A stretch of 41,909 bases of DNA, taken from contig JAFQXM010000002.1 of the NCBI GenBank assembly GCA_017406955.1, forward strand, positions 1 through 41,909, given 5' to 3'. The notes beneath the pieces are model-generated. The model was given only the letters and a program-made list of their open reading frames with translations, searched no databases and was not told the DNA's origin. Both the position numbers and the translations under genes were made by a program. The first letter of the stretch is position 1, and the number at the start of each line of letters is the position of its first letter. This stretch comes from Bacilli bacterium (lineage in GTDB: Bacteria > Bacillota_I > Bacilli_A > RF39 > UBA660). Of the stretch, positions 1 to 7,362 are shown one piece after another.

Positions 1-489
1 AATAAATTAAATAATAATATTAAAGTTTATATTAGTGATTTAAATATGTTAGAGCAATATATTGTAGATAGAATTAATAGTAAAACTTATGATGACTATA
101 TTCTTACTAAAAAGGGAGCTTTTAATACTATTATTACGTTACTTGAAAACTTAGAAAATATTGAAAATATTGATAGTGTTATTGATATTAATTCAATTTA
201 TGATTATATTGGCCTAATATCAAAGAAAAATATGAATCCAGTAATTACTAATAATCGTTTATTAATATCTTTAGATTCTGAAAATACTAATTGTAAAACA
301 TATTCGATTATTAAAAATAATACTCAAGAGTTAATTGGAAATATTAGTATTAATAATGATAATGACTATAATTATACTATAAAAGATCAATATGAAAATA
401 CTAATTTAAATACTAGTTCTTTTGAATTATTAAAACAATTATTACCAAAAGATAATAGAAAAATATATAGCAAAAAAAATCATTCTTAG
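1..489 (+). CDS. Unknown protein, C-terminal part (gene runs off the left edge)
   Basis: The reading frame is open from the first base of the window to a TAG at 487-489, and no ribosome binding site precedes the first ATG at 46. The visible 162 codons are therefore probably the 3' part of a longer gene whose start lies outside. The product is rich in Asn, Ile, Asp and Tyr, has no obvious membrane segment, and ends in a basic stretch (KIYSKKNHS). I do not recognise a family. It is one of only two plus-strand genes here and converges on yneF, sharing a two-way terminator with it. Confidence 0.6.
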   Translation, partial: NKLNNNIKVYISDLNMLEQYIVDRINSKTYDDYILTKKGAFNTIITLLENLENIENIDSVIDINSIYDYIGLISKKNMNPVITNNRLLISLDSENTNCKTYSIIKNNTQELIGNISINNDNDYNYTIKDQYENTNLNTSSFELLKQLLPKDNRKIYSKKNHS

Positions 490-504
490 AATAGAATGAT
501 TTTT
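475..504. terminator. Bidirectional terminator between the left-edge gene and yneF
   Basis: A 12-bp perfect inverted repeat (arms 475-486 and 493-504, 6-nt loop) has A-rich and T-rich flanks on both sides, so it can end transcription from either convergent gene. It overlaps the last codons of the plus-strand gene and the stop codon of yneF. Confidence 0.75.
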
Positions 505-715
505 ATTTGTTAAATTTTTCCATAGATTTCATCATTTGATTAATTTGTTTTTGATTTGGTTTTCTACCCATTTGCATCATTAATGCTTTAATCATATCTT
601 CATTAATTGGTGGATTATCTTTTAAATACTTTTTCATAAAATAACGTGCTAAGAAGAAACCAACAACAGCACCAATTACAATTCCTAATAATATTAATAA
701 TATATCATGTATCAT
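503..715 (-). CDS. yneF: YneF family small membrane protein (UPF0154)
   Basis: A 70-residue protein with one N-terminal membrane helix (about residues 4-25, with the motif GFFLARYFMKKYL) followed by NPPINEDMIKALMMQMGRKP, the hallmark of the YneF/UPF0154 family; length is normal for the family. It is presumably a membrane protein with its C-terminus in the cytoplasm. Its biochemical role is not known. An AAGGAAGGTG ribosome binding site lies just upstream. It follows sirA and tkt in the same direction, the same order as in Bacillus subtilis (tkt, yneE/sirA, yneF), which supports both this call and the sirA call. Confidence 0.93.
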   Translation of the reverse strand: MIHDILLILLGIVIGAVVGFFLARYFMKKYLKDNPPINEDMIKALMMQMGRKPNQKQINQMMKSMEKFNK

Positions 716-765
716 TTTTTCACCTTCCTTAATATTATTTTACTAAATAAATCTATTTAATACAA

Positions 766-1185
766 CTAAATATTATAATCTTTTAGAAAAAAATAATCTT
801 GGTTTTTAAAATCACACACAAATAAAGATTGATTATAATTTTTTAATACTTCCAAAAAAGATGAATGTTTGTTTTCGCATTCAATTTTTATATAACTTCT
901 TTTTACTAGTAATCTACTAACTTCATCTTTATATAGATTGTTATAAATATGGATATTATTTTTTTTAGAATATGGTATATTTTGATGTAATTTTATATAT
1001 AGATAACGATCTAATTTTGTTTTATCTATTTTATTTATTATTTGATTAAATATATTATAAGCATAAGTTAATTCATATTCATCCAGTTTATATACCTGTT
1101 TTAATATATTATACAAAATTATTTCATTTCCATAATATAAATTAATAAACTCTACTTTTATATCAAAAATAAAATAGACTCTCAT
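766..1185 (-). CDS. sirA: SirA-like sporulation inhibitor of replication
   Basis: The 139-residue product resembles B. subtilis SirA (YneE), which binds DnaA domain I and blocks replication initiation in cells committed to sporulation. Matching features are the N-terminal pattern Y-x-F/Y-x-x-x-I-K-x-E-F-x-N-x-Y-x-G (here residues 4-19, keeping the Phe and Tyr that in B. subtilis lie at 14 and 18 in the DnaA-facing helix) and the C-terminal FLEVLKNYNQSLFVCDF. Length fits the family (about 148). The gene sits between tkt and yneF exactly as in Bacillus. The start has GGTGAT 3 nt upstream. That it inhibits DnaA here is inference from the family; overall identity is low. Confidence 0.8.
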   Translation of the reverse strand: MRVYFIFDIKVEFINLYYGNEIILYNILKQVYKLDEYELTYAYNIFNQIINKIDKTKLDRYLYIKLHQNIPYSKKNNIHIYNNLYKDEVSRLLVKRSYIKIECENKHSSFLEVLKNYNQSLFVCDFKNQDYFFLKDYNI

Positions 1186-1233
1186 AATATCACCATATTA
1201 ATTGTATATATTATTTAAGTCTATATTTGTCGA

Positions 1234-3225
1234 TTATTTTAATAAGTTTTCTACTTTTTCTTCTAAACTATTAATATCAAATCCATACTTTTTATAAATA
1301 TCATTTTTTGTGGCACTACAACCAAATTCATCTAACGTTATTAAAAATTTATTATTAAATATTAAGTTGTGCCATGACATAGATGAAGCTGCTTCAATTA
1401 CTATTTTTCTTACTTCAACCGGTAGTATTTTTTCTTTATACTCATCATCTTGTTCATTGAATTTTGAAATTGATGGCATTGATACCACTCTAACATCCAT
1501 ACCCTTTGTATGTAGTCGTTTTGCTACTTCTATAGCTAAATGAACTTCTTCACCAGTTGAAATTATAATACCTGATGGTTTCCTACCAGAATCATATATT
1601 ATATATCCACCTTTTTCAACTTCATTTACTTTTGTTGTTTCAAGTATTTCTAAATTACTTTTTGAAAGAGATATAACAGCAGGACCCCTATTTTTTTCCA
1701 TAATTAATTTATAAGTACCTATTACTTCGTTAGCATCTGCTGGTCTATAAACTTCTAAATTTGGTATAGCTCTTAGAGATGCTAATTGTTCTATTGGTTG
1801 ATGTGTAGGACCATCTTGTCCAATACTAATTGAGTCATGTGTAAATATATATGTAATTGGTAAATTCATCATAGCAGCAAGTCTAATTGGTTCTTTCATG
1901 TAATCACTAAAACTTAAGAAAGTTGAACCATAAGTTTTATAACCACAAAGGGCAATACCATTCAATATAGCACCCATAGCATGTTCTCTAACACCAAAGT
2001 ATATATTTTTACCTAAGTAATTTTCACTAGAAAAATTACCTTTATCATCAATATAGTTTTTACATGCTCCAAATAAATCTGCACTTCCACCAATTATATT
2101 ATTACAACTATTGACTATGGAATTAAGTATTTTATGAGAAGTATCTCTTGGAGCTTCAATACTATCTTCTGGAGTTTCATAAATAAGTTCTCTTAGCTCT
2201 ATTTTTTTATTATCACTAATCAAATAGTTTAATTCTTCTTTTAAATTATTATCTAGTTCTTCTGCTGCTTTTTCAAATTTATCTTTAATATTTTTACAGC
2301 GACTATTTATAAAAAATCGCATATCATCTTTTGTAGTTTTTGATATTGTAAAAGGAATATCTCTAATATCCATTTTTCCTTTTATTTCAGTAATATCTTC
2401 CTTATCAAGTGGTTTTCCATGTACTGCATTTGTACCTTCTAACTTGGAATATTTACCAATAGTAGTTTTTATTTCTATGATAGTTGGTTTATTAGTACTT
2501 TTTTTAGCTTCTTCTATAGCTTCTGAAATTAATCTATAGTTAGTTCCATCTTCTACTAATAAATAATTCCAACCCATAGATTTGAATCGCTCTTCAATGT
2601 TTTCTGTAAATGTATTCTTAGTATCCCCATCTAAACATATATTATTAGAATCATATAATACTATTAATTTATTTAAATTTAGAGTCCCAGCTAAACTTAA
2701 TGCTTCATATGAAACGCCTTCCATTAAATCTCCATCACCACATAAAGCATAAGTATTAAAATCTATAATCTCTTTTTTATCTACTATAAATCTATTTCTT
2801 AAATTAGCTTCTGCAATAGCCATGCCTACCGCCATAGCAACTCCTTGCCCTAATGGACCAGTAGTTGCATCTACTCCAGGAGTAATACCATATTCTGGAT
2901 GACCAGGTGTAATGGAATCTAATTGTCTAAATTTTTTTAAATCTTCTAAAGCTATGTCAAAACCAGCCATGTAAAGTGTTGCATACAACAATGCAGATCC
3001 ATGTCCTGCAGACATAACAAATCTATCTCTGTTAAAATAATTAGGATCATTAACATCAATCCTCATATGATGTGCATACAAACTATATATAATAGGTGCG
3101 GCACCTAATACAATACCAGGATGACCACTACCTGCTTCATTAATCATATCAATACCAATTGATCTTATTTGATCAATAATTTTATTCTCATCTATTTCTG
3201 ATGCTTCACGTATAGTAGTAATCAA
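1234..3225 (-). CDS. tkt: Transketolase
   Basis: Thiamine-diphosphate enzyme of the non-oxidative pentose phosphate pathway that moves two-carbon ketol units between sugar phosphates in the cytoplasm. The 663 residues have full family length. Visible landmarks are the N-terminal substrate and cofactor site (GHPGIVLGAAP, near residues 34-44), the TPP motif GDGDLMEG (about 163-170), the pyrimidine-domain REHAMG with the catalytic Glu, GSTFLSFSDYM, and HDSISIGQDGPTHQP. The start codon is TTG (3223-3225), supported by a GGAAG ribosome binding site at about 3232-3237. A TATAAT -10 box is at 3246-3251. It heads the tkt-sirA-yneF group. Confidence 0.97.
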   Translation of the reverse strand: MITTIREASEIDENKIIDQIRSIGIDMINEAGSGHPGIVLGAAPIIYSLYAHHMRIDVNDPNYFNRDRFVMSAGHGSALLYATLYMAGFDIALEDLKKFRQLDSITPGHPEYGITPGVDATTGPLGQGVAMAVGMAIAEANLRNRFIVDKKEIIDFNTYALCGDGDLMEGVSYEALSLAGTLNLNKLIVLYDSNNICLDGDTKNTFTENIEERFKSMGWNYLLVEDGTNYRLISEAIEEAKKSTNKPTIIEIKTTIGKYSKLEGTNAVHGKPLDKEDITEIKGKMDIRDIPFTISKTTKDDMRFFINSRCKNIKDKFEKAAEELDNNLKEELNYLISDNKKIELRELIYETPEDSIEAPRDTSHKILNSIVNSCNNIIGGSADLFGACKNYIDDKGNFSSENYLGKNIYFGVREHAMGAILNGIALCGYKTYGSTFLSFSDYMKEPIRLAAMMNLPITYIFTHDSISIGQDGPTHQPIEQLASLRAIPNLEVYRPADANEVIGTYKLIMEKNRGPAVISLSKSNLEILETTKVNEVEKGGYIIYDSGRKPSGIIISTGEEVHLAIEVAKRLHTKGMDVRVVSMPSISKFNEQDDEYKEKILPVEVRKIVIEAASSMSWHNLIFNNKFLITLDEFGCSATKNDIYKKYGFDINSLEEKVENLLK

Positions 3226-3270
3226 TATATCACTTCCTTACTTATATTATAACATAAATAAATATTTATC

Positions 3271-4176
3271 CTATTTTTTGTATACATTTTTAAAAGCTGT
3301 ATAAGTTTTCTGTAAACCTTCTTCGTGAGGAGTATATTCGAAATCAAAATCATCTTCAAATAATGATCCATCATAAAATTGTGATTCTTCTAAACTATAT
3401 GAAAATGGAAGTTCTATATTGTTTTTTATAATATCTTCTTTATTCATAAATACTTCTTTGTAATCTATATCAGACACTTTTCTAAATATCTTAGCTAACT
3501 TTTTATAATTCATGGACTCATTCGATATGAGATTATATGCGTTTTTATTATCACAACTTTTACATAATTCTAATATTGCATCCGCAACATCTTTTACATA
3601 TACTAATTGAAAATAATTATATGGATCATCAGGATATATTACCTTTTTATTTTGAACAATGTTTTTGATGTAATAACTTTCTCTTTCAGAATAATTATAT
3701 GGTCCATATATCATACCTGGTCTAACACTAGTATAATTTATATTCTTCTTTAATGAGTTTTCTATTAGTTCATTTTCTAGTTCTACTTTTCCATCAATAT
3801 ATTTTTTTATTTCTTTTGGATAATTATCAGTGTTGTAATTTAATTTATAGTGTTCATTTTTCAAAACTCTTGTTTCTCTATCATAGACATCACAAGTACT
3901 TACAAAGATATATCTTTTTATATTATTTGAAGTATTATCTAATATAGTTTTTATATCATCTTTTTTATAAGCACAAAAATCTACAATACAGTCATAATCT
4001 CCTTCAATCTTCTTCAATATGTCTTTATCATGTCTATCTCCTTTTATTTCATTAACACCAAATTCTTTCATAGAATATGTTCCTCTATTAAGTAATGTTA
4101 ATTCATATTTGGAAGACGCAACCATAGTAAATACTCTACCTAAAAAATAACTTCCACCTATAACTAATATTTTCAT
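3271..4176 (-). CDS. NAD(P)-dependent epimerase/dehydratase (extended SDR)
   Basis: A 301-residue extended short-chain dehydrogenase. It opens directly with the Rossmann beta strand and glycine-rich loop MKILVIGGSYFLGR, later shows VDFCAY, the strand VSTCDVY, a YxxxK catalytic pair in YIDGK, and SVRPGMIYGP, the usual C-terminal side of the active site. Such enzymes act on nucleotide sugars or similar substrates; the substrate cannot be told from sequence. The frame is open for ten further codons upstream, but AGAGGTGGG lies 4 to 8 nt before the ATG at 4174-4176, so I place the start there. A TATAAT with TG extension lies just upstream. Confidence 0.85.
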   Translation of the reverse strand: MKILVIGGSYFLGRVFTMVASSKYELTLLNRGTYSMKEFGVNEIKGDRHDKDILKKIEGDYDCIVDFCAYKKDDIKTILDNTSNNIKRYIFVSTCDVYDRETRVLKNEHYKLNYNTDNYPKEIKKYIDGKVELENELIENSLKKNINYTSVRPGMIYGPYNYSERESYYIKNIVQNKKVIYPDDPYNYFQLVYVKDVADAILELCKSCDNKNAYNLISNESMNYKKLAKIFRKVSDIDYKEVFMNKEDIIKNNIELPFSYSLEESQFYDGSLFEDDFDFEYTPHEEGLQKTYTAFKNVYKK

Positions 4177-4203
4177 GAACCCACCTCTATAATAATTATA
4201 GCA

Positions 4204-4237
4204 CAAAAAAAGATTTAAAGAAATTTCTTTAAATCTT
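4204..4237 (-). terminator. Rho-independent terminator after the 146-residue gene
   Basis: Near-perfect palindrome at 4210-4237 followed on the minus strand by seven T. It overlaps the 3' end of the gene at 4215-4655 and precedes the SDR gene. Confidence 0.75.
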
Positions 4238-4655
4238 CCACTAGTTTTTCTTGCATATCTACAAATTTAGATATTAATTTATTAATCTCTTTATCTATTT
4301 TTTTATTATTAAGTAACTTTCTACCTTCAATTACACCCATATTTACCCCTTGAAGCATTATTTCAGCTATTTTAGAGTTACTCCTATCATTAAAAGTTTT
4401 CATCTCTACTCCAGACCAAGTCATAGCTTTAGTCATTATATTAGTCTCATGAGGTTCTTCATCTTTATCATCTTTATAATTTTTATATAATCCATTAGCT
4501 TCCTCACTAATTTCTTTATAGTCGTTATAGCTTCTTGTTAATAACTTATTTAAAGATTCATCTTCTACTTTTTCTAATAAAAAATCTACTGCATCCATAC
4601 CCATACAAGCACCTTTATTTACTTCATCTAATGCATTTATATTTTCCTTATTCAT
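4215..4655 (-). CDS. Unknown helical protein, four-helix-bundle-like
   Basis: The 146-residue product is mostly amphipathic helix, without signal peptide or membrane segment. Features include an N-terminal KGACMGMDAVDFLLEKV, a central acidic loop (KDDKDEEPHE), and a C-terminal helix KFVDMQEKLVEDLKKFL. The pattern of four helices with a Met-rich second half (KAMTWSGVEMKTF, MLQGVNMGVIEG) is reminiscent of small ferritin-like bundles known from Clostridia and Bacilli, but I cannot see a full set of metal ligands, so no function is assigned. The start is supported by AGGAGGATATT directly upstream. It has its own terminator. Confidence 0.6.
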   Translation of the reverse strand: MNKENINALDEVNKGACMGMDAVDFLLEKVEDESLNKLLTRSYNDYKEISEEANGLYKNYKDDKDEEPHETNIMTKAMTWSGVEMKTFNDRSNSKIAEIMLQGVNMGVIEGRKLLNNKKIDKEINKLISKFVDMQEKLVEDLKKFL

Positions 4656-4706
4656 AATATCCTCCTGATATTAGTATGAATAAATATCTATTAAATATAC
4701 ATAATA

Positions 4707-4731
4707 AAACTCAAACTTATAGTTTGAGTTT
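4707..4731 (-). terminator. Rho-independent terminator
   Basis: An 11-bp perfect stem (4707-4717 with 4721-4731, 3-nt loop) with a T-rich tail on the minus strand, ending the gene at 4733-5758. The core of the stem (ACTCAAACT / AGTTTGAGT) recurs in the terminator at 5849-5876. Confidence 0.8.
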
Positions 4732-4732
4732 T

Positions 4733-5758
4733 TTAACATAAATCTCTAGAATTTAGTTCTTTTTTTGTTAATTGTAAAACTTTTTCTTTTTGTAATTGTT
4801 CTTTTGTTAATAATGGATTATTGTCAACTGTTTTATCCATATAATTATCACTTATAGATTCTAATAACATAATGTTTTCATTAATACTCATTAACACTTC
4901 ATTGATATACTCTTTCTTGTCTATATCATCAATTTTTATAATTTCATTAACAACATTATTATATTCTTCTTTTAATATTTCAATAGCTATACTTAAATCA
5001 ACTGAATTTTTAATACATTTACAAACTTCTTTAGTTAATTTTTTTAAATGTATTATTTTATTAAAAGTATTATTTACATTTAGTTTTTTAGGTAATCTAT
5101 CTTTTTCAAAAGTTAAACTATTTAATTTAATTTTTCTACCATATTTAGAAATATAAAAATATGGATCTCCATTTTCTGGTATTACAGTTGGTTTTAATAA
5201 TATTTCATAATTAGAATCATTTGTCTTATATTCAATAATACTATCATCATAATTTGGCGTAACTACTATATTATCTAAATAATATATATTATGGTTATTA
5301 TAAAAATTGGTATTTAAACAATATTTATTTTTACTAAAATCTAAGTTTTCATTAAGTTCTATATCTTTAATACTTAGATTACGTATTTTCTTAAGCACTG
5401 ATTCTATTTTATCTAAATCATTTATGTTTTCTTTTATATAATTATAAAAATAATTTAAATCATTATCTATAGATGCTGTTTTATTTAGATCTTTATTATA
5501 ATATAAAAAACTATTAATATTGGTATATTTATCTATTTTATCAATAATTTCTTTATTTTCTCTATAGATCTTTTTAGCAGTTTTTCCCCTTAATAATCTT
5601 TCATTTCTTGAAAGATTTAATAAGTCATTTGTTGTTTTAAAAAAGTTCTTATCATTTATATATTTTTTTATACTATTATCAAAATCCTTATAGTCTTCTA
5701 TTATAGTGCATAATGCTAACAAATTATCTACAGGCATTACTTTTTTTTCTTTATACAT
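4733..5758 (-). CDS. Unknown cytoplasmic protein, 341 residues
   Basis: I do not recognise this protein. It has no signal peptide or membrane helix. The first third is helical and charged, residues of about 150-220 look beta-rich (YYLDNIVVTPNYDDSIIEY, ILLKPTVIPENGDPYFYISKYG), and the last third is helical again, ending in a Lys/Glu-rich tail. This could be a small nucleic-acid or phage-related protein but nothing proves it. The frame also has a TTG three codons upstream, but that would leave only 1 nt after AGGAGG (5769-5774), whereas the ATG at 5756-5758 has a 10-nt spacing and is the likelier start. It has its own promoter and terminator, so it is a single-gene unit. Confidence 0.6.
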   Translation of the reverse strand: MYKEKKVMPVDNLLALCTIIEDYKDFDNSIKKYINDKNFFKTTNDLLNLSRNERLLRGKTAKKIYRENKEIIDKIDKYTNINSFLYYNKDLNKTASIDNDLNYFYNYIKENINDLDKIESVLKKIRNLSIKDIELNENLDFSKNKYCLNTNFYNNHNIYYLDNIVVTPNYDDSIIEYKTNDSNYEILLKPTVIPENGDPYFYISKYGRKIKLNSLTFEKDRLPKKLNVNNTFNKIIHLKKLTKEVCKCIKNSVDLSIAIEILKEEYNNVVNEIIKIDDIDKKEYINEVLMSINENIMLLESISDNYMDKTVDNNPLLTKEQLQKEKVLQLTKKELNSRDLC

Positions 5759-5783
5759 TAATTTCAATCCTCCTGATATATCA

Positions 5784-5813
5784 ATTATAACATTATTAAC
5801 TTAGAAATGTAAA
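5784..5813 (-). promoter_or_regulatory. Sigma-A type promoter for the 341-residue gene
   Basis: On the minus strand: TTTACA (5808-5813), 18-nt spacer, TATAAT (5784-5789), with the AGGAGG of the gene about 10 nt downstream of the -10 box. Confidence 0.6.
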
Positions 5814-5848
5814 CAAATCAAGTATTAGACTTAATTATTAAATAAAAA

Positions 5849-5876
5849 ATATAACTCAAACTTTTTAGTTTGAGTT
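5849..5876 (-). terminator. Rho-independent terminator after the tRNA pair
   Basis: A 10-bp perfect stem (5853-5862 with 5867-5876) and 4-nt loop, followed on the minus strand by a T-rich tail. It ends the two-tRNA transcript and shares its stem sequence with the terminator at 4707-4731. Confidence 0.75.
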
Positions 5877-5886
5877 TATTTTAAAA

Positions 5887-5970
5887 TGGTGCGAGTAACA
5901 GGAGTTGAACCTGCACGTCTAAGACACTAGATCCTAAGTCTAGCGCGTCTGCCAATTCCGCCATACTCGC
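5887..5970 (-). tRNA. tRNA-Leu (anticodon TAG)
   Basis: Minus-strand sequence folds as a type II tRNA: acceptor GCGAGTA paired with TACTCGC, discriminator A, an encoded CCA (5887-5889), anticodon stem CTAGA/TCTAG with loop CTTAGGA giving anticodon TAG, a long variable arm, and T arm with GGTTCAACTCC. The 84-nt length and variable arm are typical for Leu. Confidence 0.93.
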
Positions 5971-5979
5971 AAATAAAAA

Positions 5980-6056
5980 TGGTGGACCCTACTGGACTCG
6001 AACCAGTGACCGCCCGGTTATGAGCCGGATGCTCTAACCAACTGAGCTAAGGGTCC
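5980..6056 (-). tRNA. tRNA with CAT anticodon, probably tRNA-Ile2 (lysidine-modified)
   Basis: 77 nt including encoded CCA (5980-5982). Acceptor GGACCCT pairs with AGGGTCC; D arm AGCTCAGTTGGTTAGAGC; anticodon loop CTCATAA; T arm GGTTCGAGTCC. The anticodon CAT fits Met or the Ile2 tRNA that TilS converts to read AUA. The GGACC acceptor start and the GGCTCATAACC anticodon arm resemble the Ile2 tRNA of Bacillus more than elongator Met. An initiator tRNA is excluded because the first pair is a proper G-C match. Confidence 0.85.
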
Positions 6057-6067
6057 ATGACCATTTA

Positions 6068-6096
6068 ATAATATCATAAATTATTGAATGTTGCAA
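6068..6096 (-). promoter_or_regulatory. Promoter of the tRNA pair
   Basis: On the minus strand: TTGCAA (6091-6096), 17-nt spacer, TATTAT (6068-6073), about 11 nt before the first tRNA. Confidence 0.6.
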
Positions 6097-6116
6097 CCAA
6101 ATAATTATAATTTTAG

Positions 6117-6776
6117 TTACTTTTTCATAATTTTCTCGAAGTGTTGATAATCTTTTGGATCACCTGGATCATTCCAGTCTCCACCCCATTCAAAATTATG
6201 TTCAGTGAATAATTTATAAGCTAAATCATCATGTGTAATTACATGTTTTAGATTTTTATTTCTATTCTCAGCATAATATATTTCTTCATCACTTAAGTTA
6301 TCGTAAATAGGTTGATTATTTTCATCAAATCTGATGTATGGATTTTCTACTGGGTTTATATCAATTGCATGGCCAGTTGCATGCTTTGATAAATAATTTT
6401 TTCCAAGTATTCTTCTATAATTAAATGAAGAACAATTATTAGCTTTCATAGATGCTTTATCTGAACTTAGTGAATCCCCTTGCCATAAATCATCTATTAA
6501 TTTTACACTATATATTTCGTATTCGTTGTAAAATAACTCACTAAATATATCGATAACATCTAAGAAAATATCTTTATTAACAATCATTTCTCCTTGTTTT
6601 ATTTCATGATTATAATTATAATACATTAATTTTATATATACTAAATCTTCAATAGAAATATCTGGATTTTTCTTATACGTTTTATTAAAAATTCTTTTAT
6701 ATATCTCATCACTATCTGCGATATATCTACCATTAAAATATTTATTTAAATCATTTAATATTTCTTCTTTTTTCAT
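6117..6776 (-). CDS. M15 family peptidoglycan peptidase (VanY / endolysin type)
   Basis: Zinc peptidase of family M15 that would cut D-Ala-D-Ala or L-Ala-D-Glu type bonds in peptidoglycan stems. The C-terminal half holds the zinc site: SKHATGHAIDINP (about residues 132-144; His and Asp ligands) and DYQHFE near the C-terminus (third ligand His with the general-base Glu before or after it), with FNYR and FEWGGDW typical of the M15C branch. The N-terminal ~75 residues are helical. I see no signal peptide or membrane segment, which is unusual for an envelope enzyme and leaves export or lysin-like release open. AGAAAGGAACT precedes the start. Confidence 0.85.
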   Translation of the reverse strand: MKKEEILNDLNKYFNGRYIADSDEIYKRIFNKTYKKNPDISIEDLVYIKLMYYNYNHEIKQGEMIVNKDIFLDVIDIFSELFYNEYEIYSVKLIDDLWQGDSLSSDKASMKANNCSSFNYRRILGKNYLSKHATGHAIDINPVENPYIRFDENNQPIYDNLSDEEIYYAENRNKNLKHVITHDDLAYKLFTEHNFEWGGDWNDPGDPKDYQHFEKIMKK

Positions 6777-6790
6777 AGTAGTTCCTTTCT

Positions 6791-6818
6791 AAAAAAATAG
6801 AGTTATTACTCTATTTTT
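6791..6818 (-). terminator. Rho-independent terminator
   Basis: Stem 6793-6803 with 6808-6818, 4-nt loop, T-run on the minus strand. It closes the gene at 6811-7230 (its stop codon lies in the stem), just before the M15 peptidase ribosome binding site. Confidence 0.75.
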
Positions 6819-7230
6819 CTAACATATTTAATAAATTAATCTTAAATACATCCTTTTCAGGATTAGACTTAGAAATCATTACTCCTTTATATGTAGAAAG
6901 TTCAGCTCTGTGACCTTCATCTAATATTTCTTCTGGAGTTATGTTTGTTAAAAGAATAATTCCTTTTTCTGTATATACTGTATAATGTAGAATTATTTCT
7001 CCATGTACTTTTGCAAATAATTCATCTGTAGGTAATTTTAATTCATAAGATATGGTTTTGTCTATATCATTTTTTGATACTTCTACTCCTAAAAAATTAC
7101 CTTTTCTAATTTCTGGATAATAATCAAAAGTTAACTTTTTATATGCTAACATATTATACTTTCTTACAGATCTTTCTTTTTTTCTAAAATCATTCTCATC
7201 TAAGTACTCAAATATATAAGCTTTTTCCAT
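6811..7230 (-). CDS. Unknown small protein, strongly promoted
   Basis: I do not recognise this 139-residue soluble protein (begins MEKAYIFEYLDENDFRKKER). It alternates beta strands and short helices, for example VHGEIILHYTVYTEKGIILLTNITPEEIL, with no membrane segment or signal peptide. The frame is open for 16 more codons upstream, but GGGGGGA lies 7 nt before the ATG at 7228-7230, which sets the start. A perfect consensus promoter and a dedicated terminator make it a monocistronic, probably well-expressed gene. Confidence 0.65.
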   Translation of the reverse strand: MEKAYIFEYLDENDFRKKERSVRKYNMLAYKKLTFDYYPEIRKGNFLGVEVSKNDIDKTISYELKLPTDELFAKVHGEIILHYTVYTEKGIILLTNITPEEILDEGHRAELSTYKGVMISKSNPEKDVFKINLLNMLEK

Positions 7231-7280
7231 TTTTGTCCCCCCTTTAATGATGTTTACTCTTGTACCATCAAAGTACACAT

Positions 7281-7309
7281 ATTATAACACAAAAGTGTCA
7301 ATTTGTCAA
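7281..7309 (-). promoter_or_regulatory. Perfect consensus sigma-A promoter
   Basis: On the minus strand: TTGACA (7304-7309), 17-nt spacer, TATAAT (7281-7286). The leader that follows contains a short inverted repeat, TGTAC-N7-GTACA at 7261-7277, which could be a hairpin or operator. Confidence 0.85.
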
Positions 7310-7362
7310 ACATTTCTTCGTATTTTTAGAATTATATTCTAACTTTGAATAAAATATTACAA

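Noticed and set aside
5980-6056. Initiator tRNA-Met
   Set aside because: The first acceptor pair is a proper G-C match and the anticodon arm lacks the initiator GGG/CCC pattern; Ile2 or elongator Met fits.
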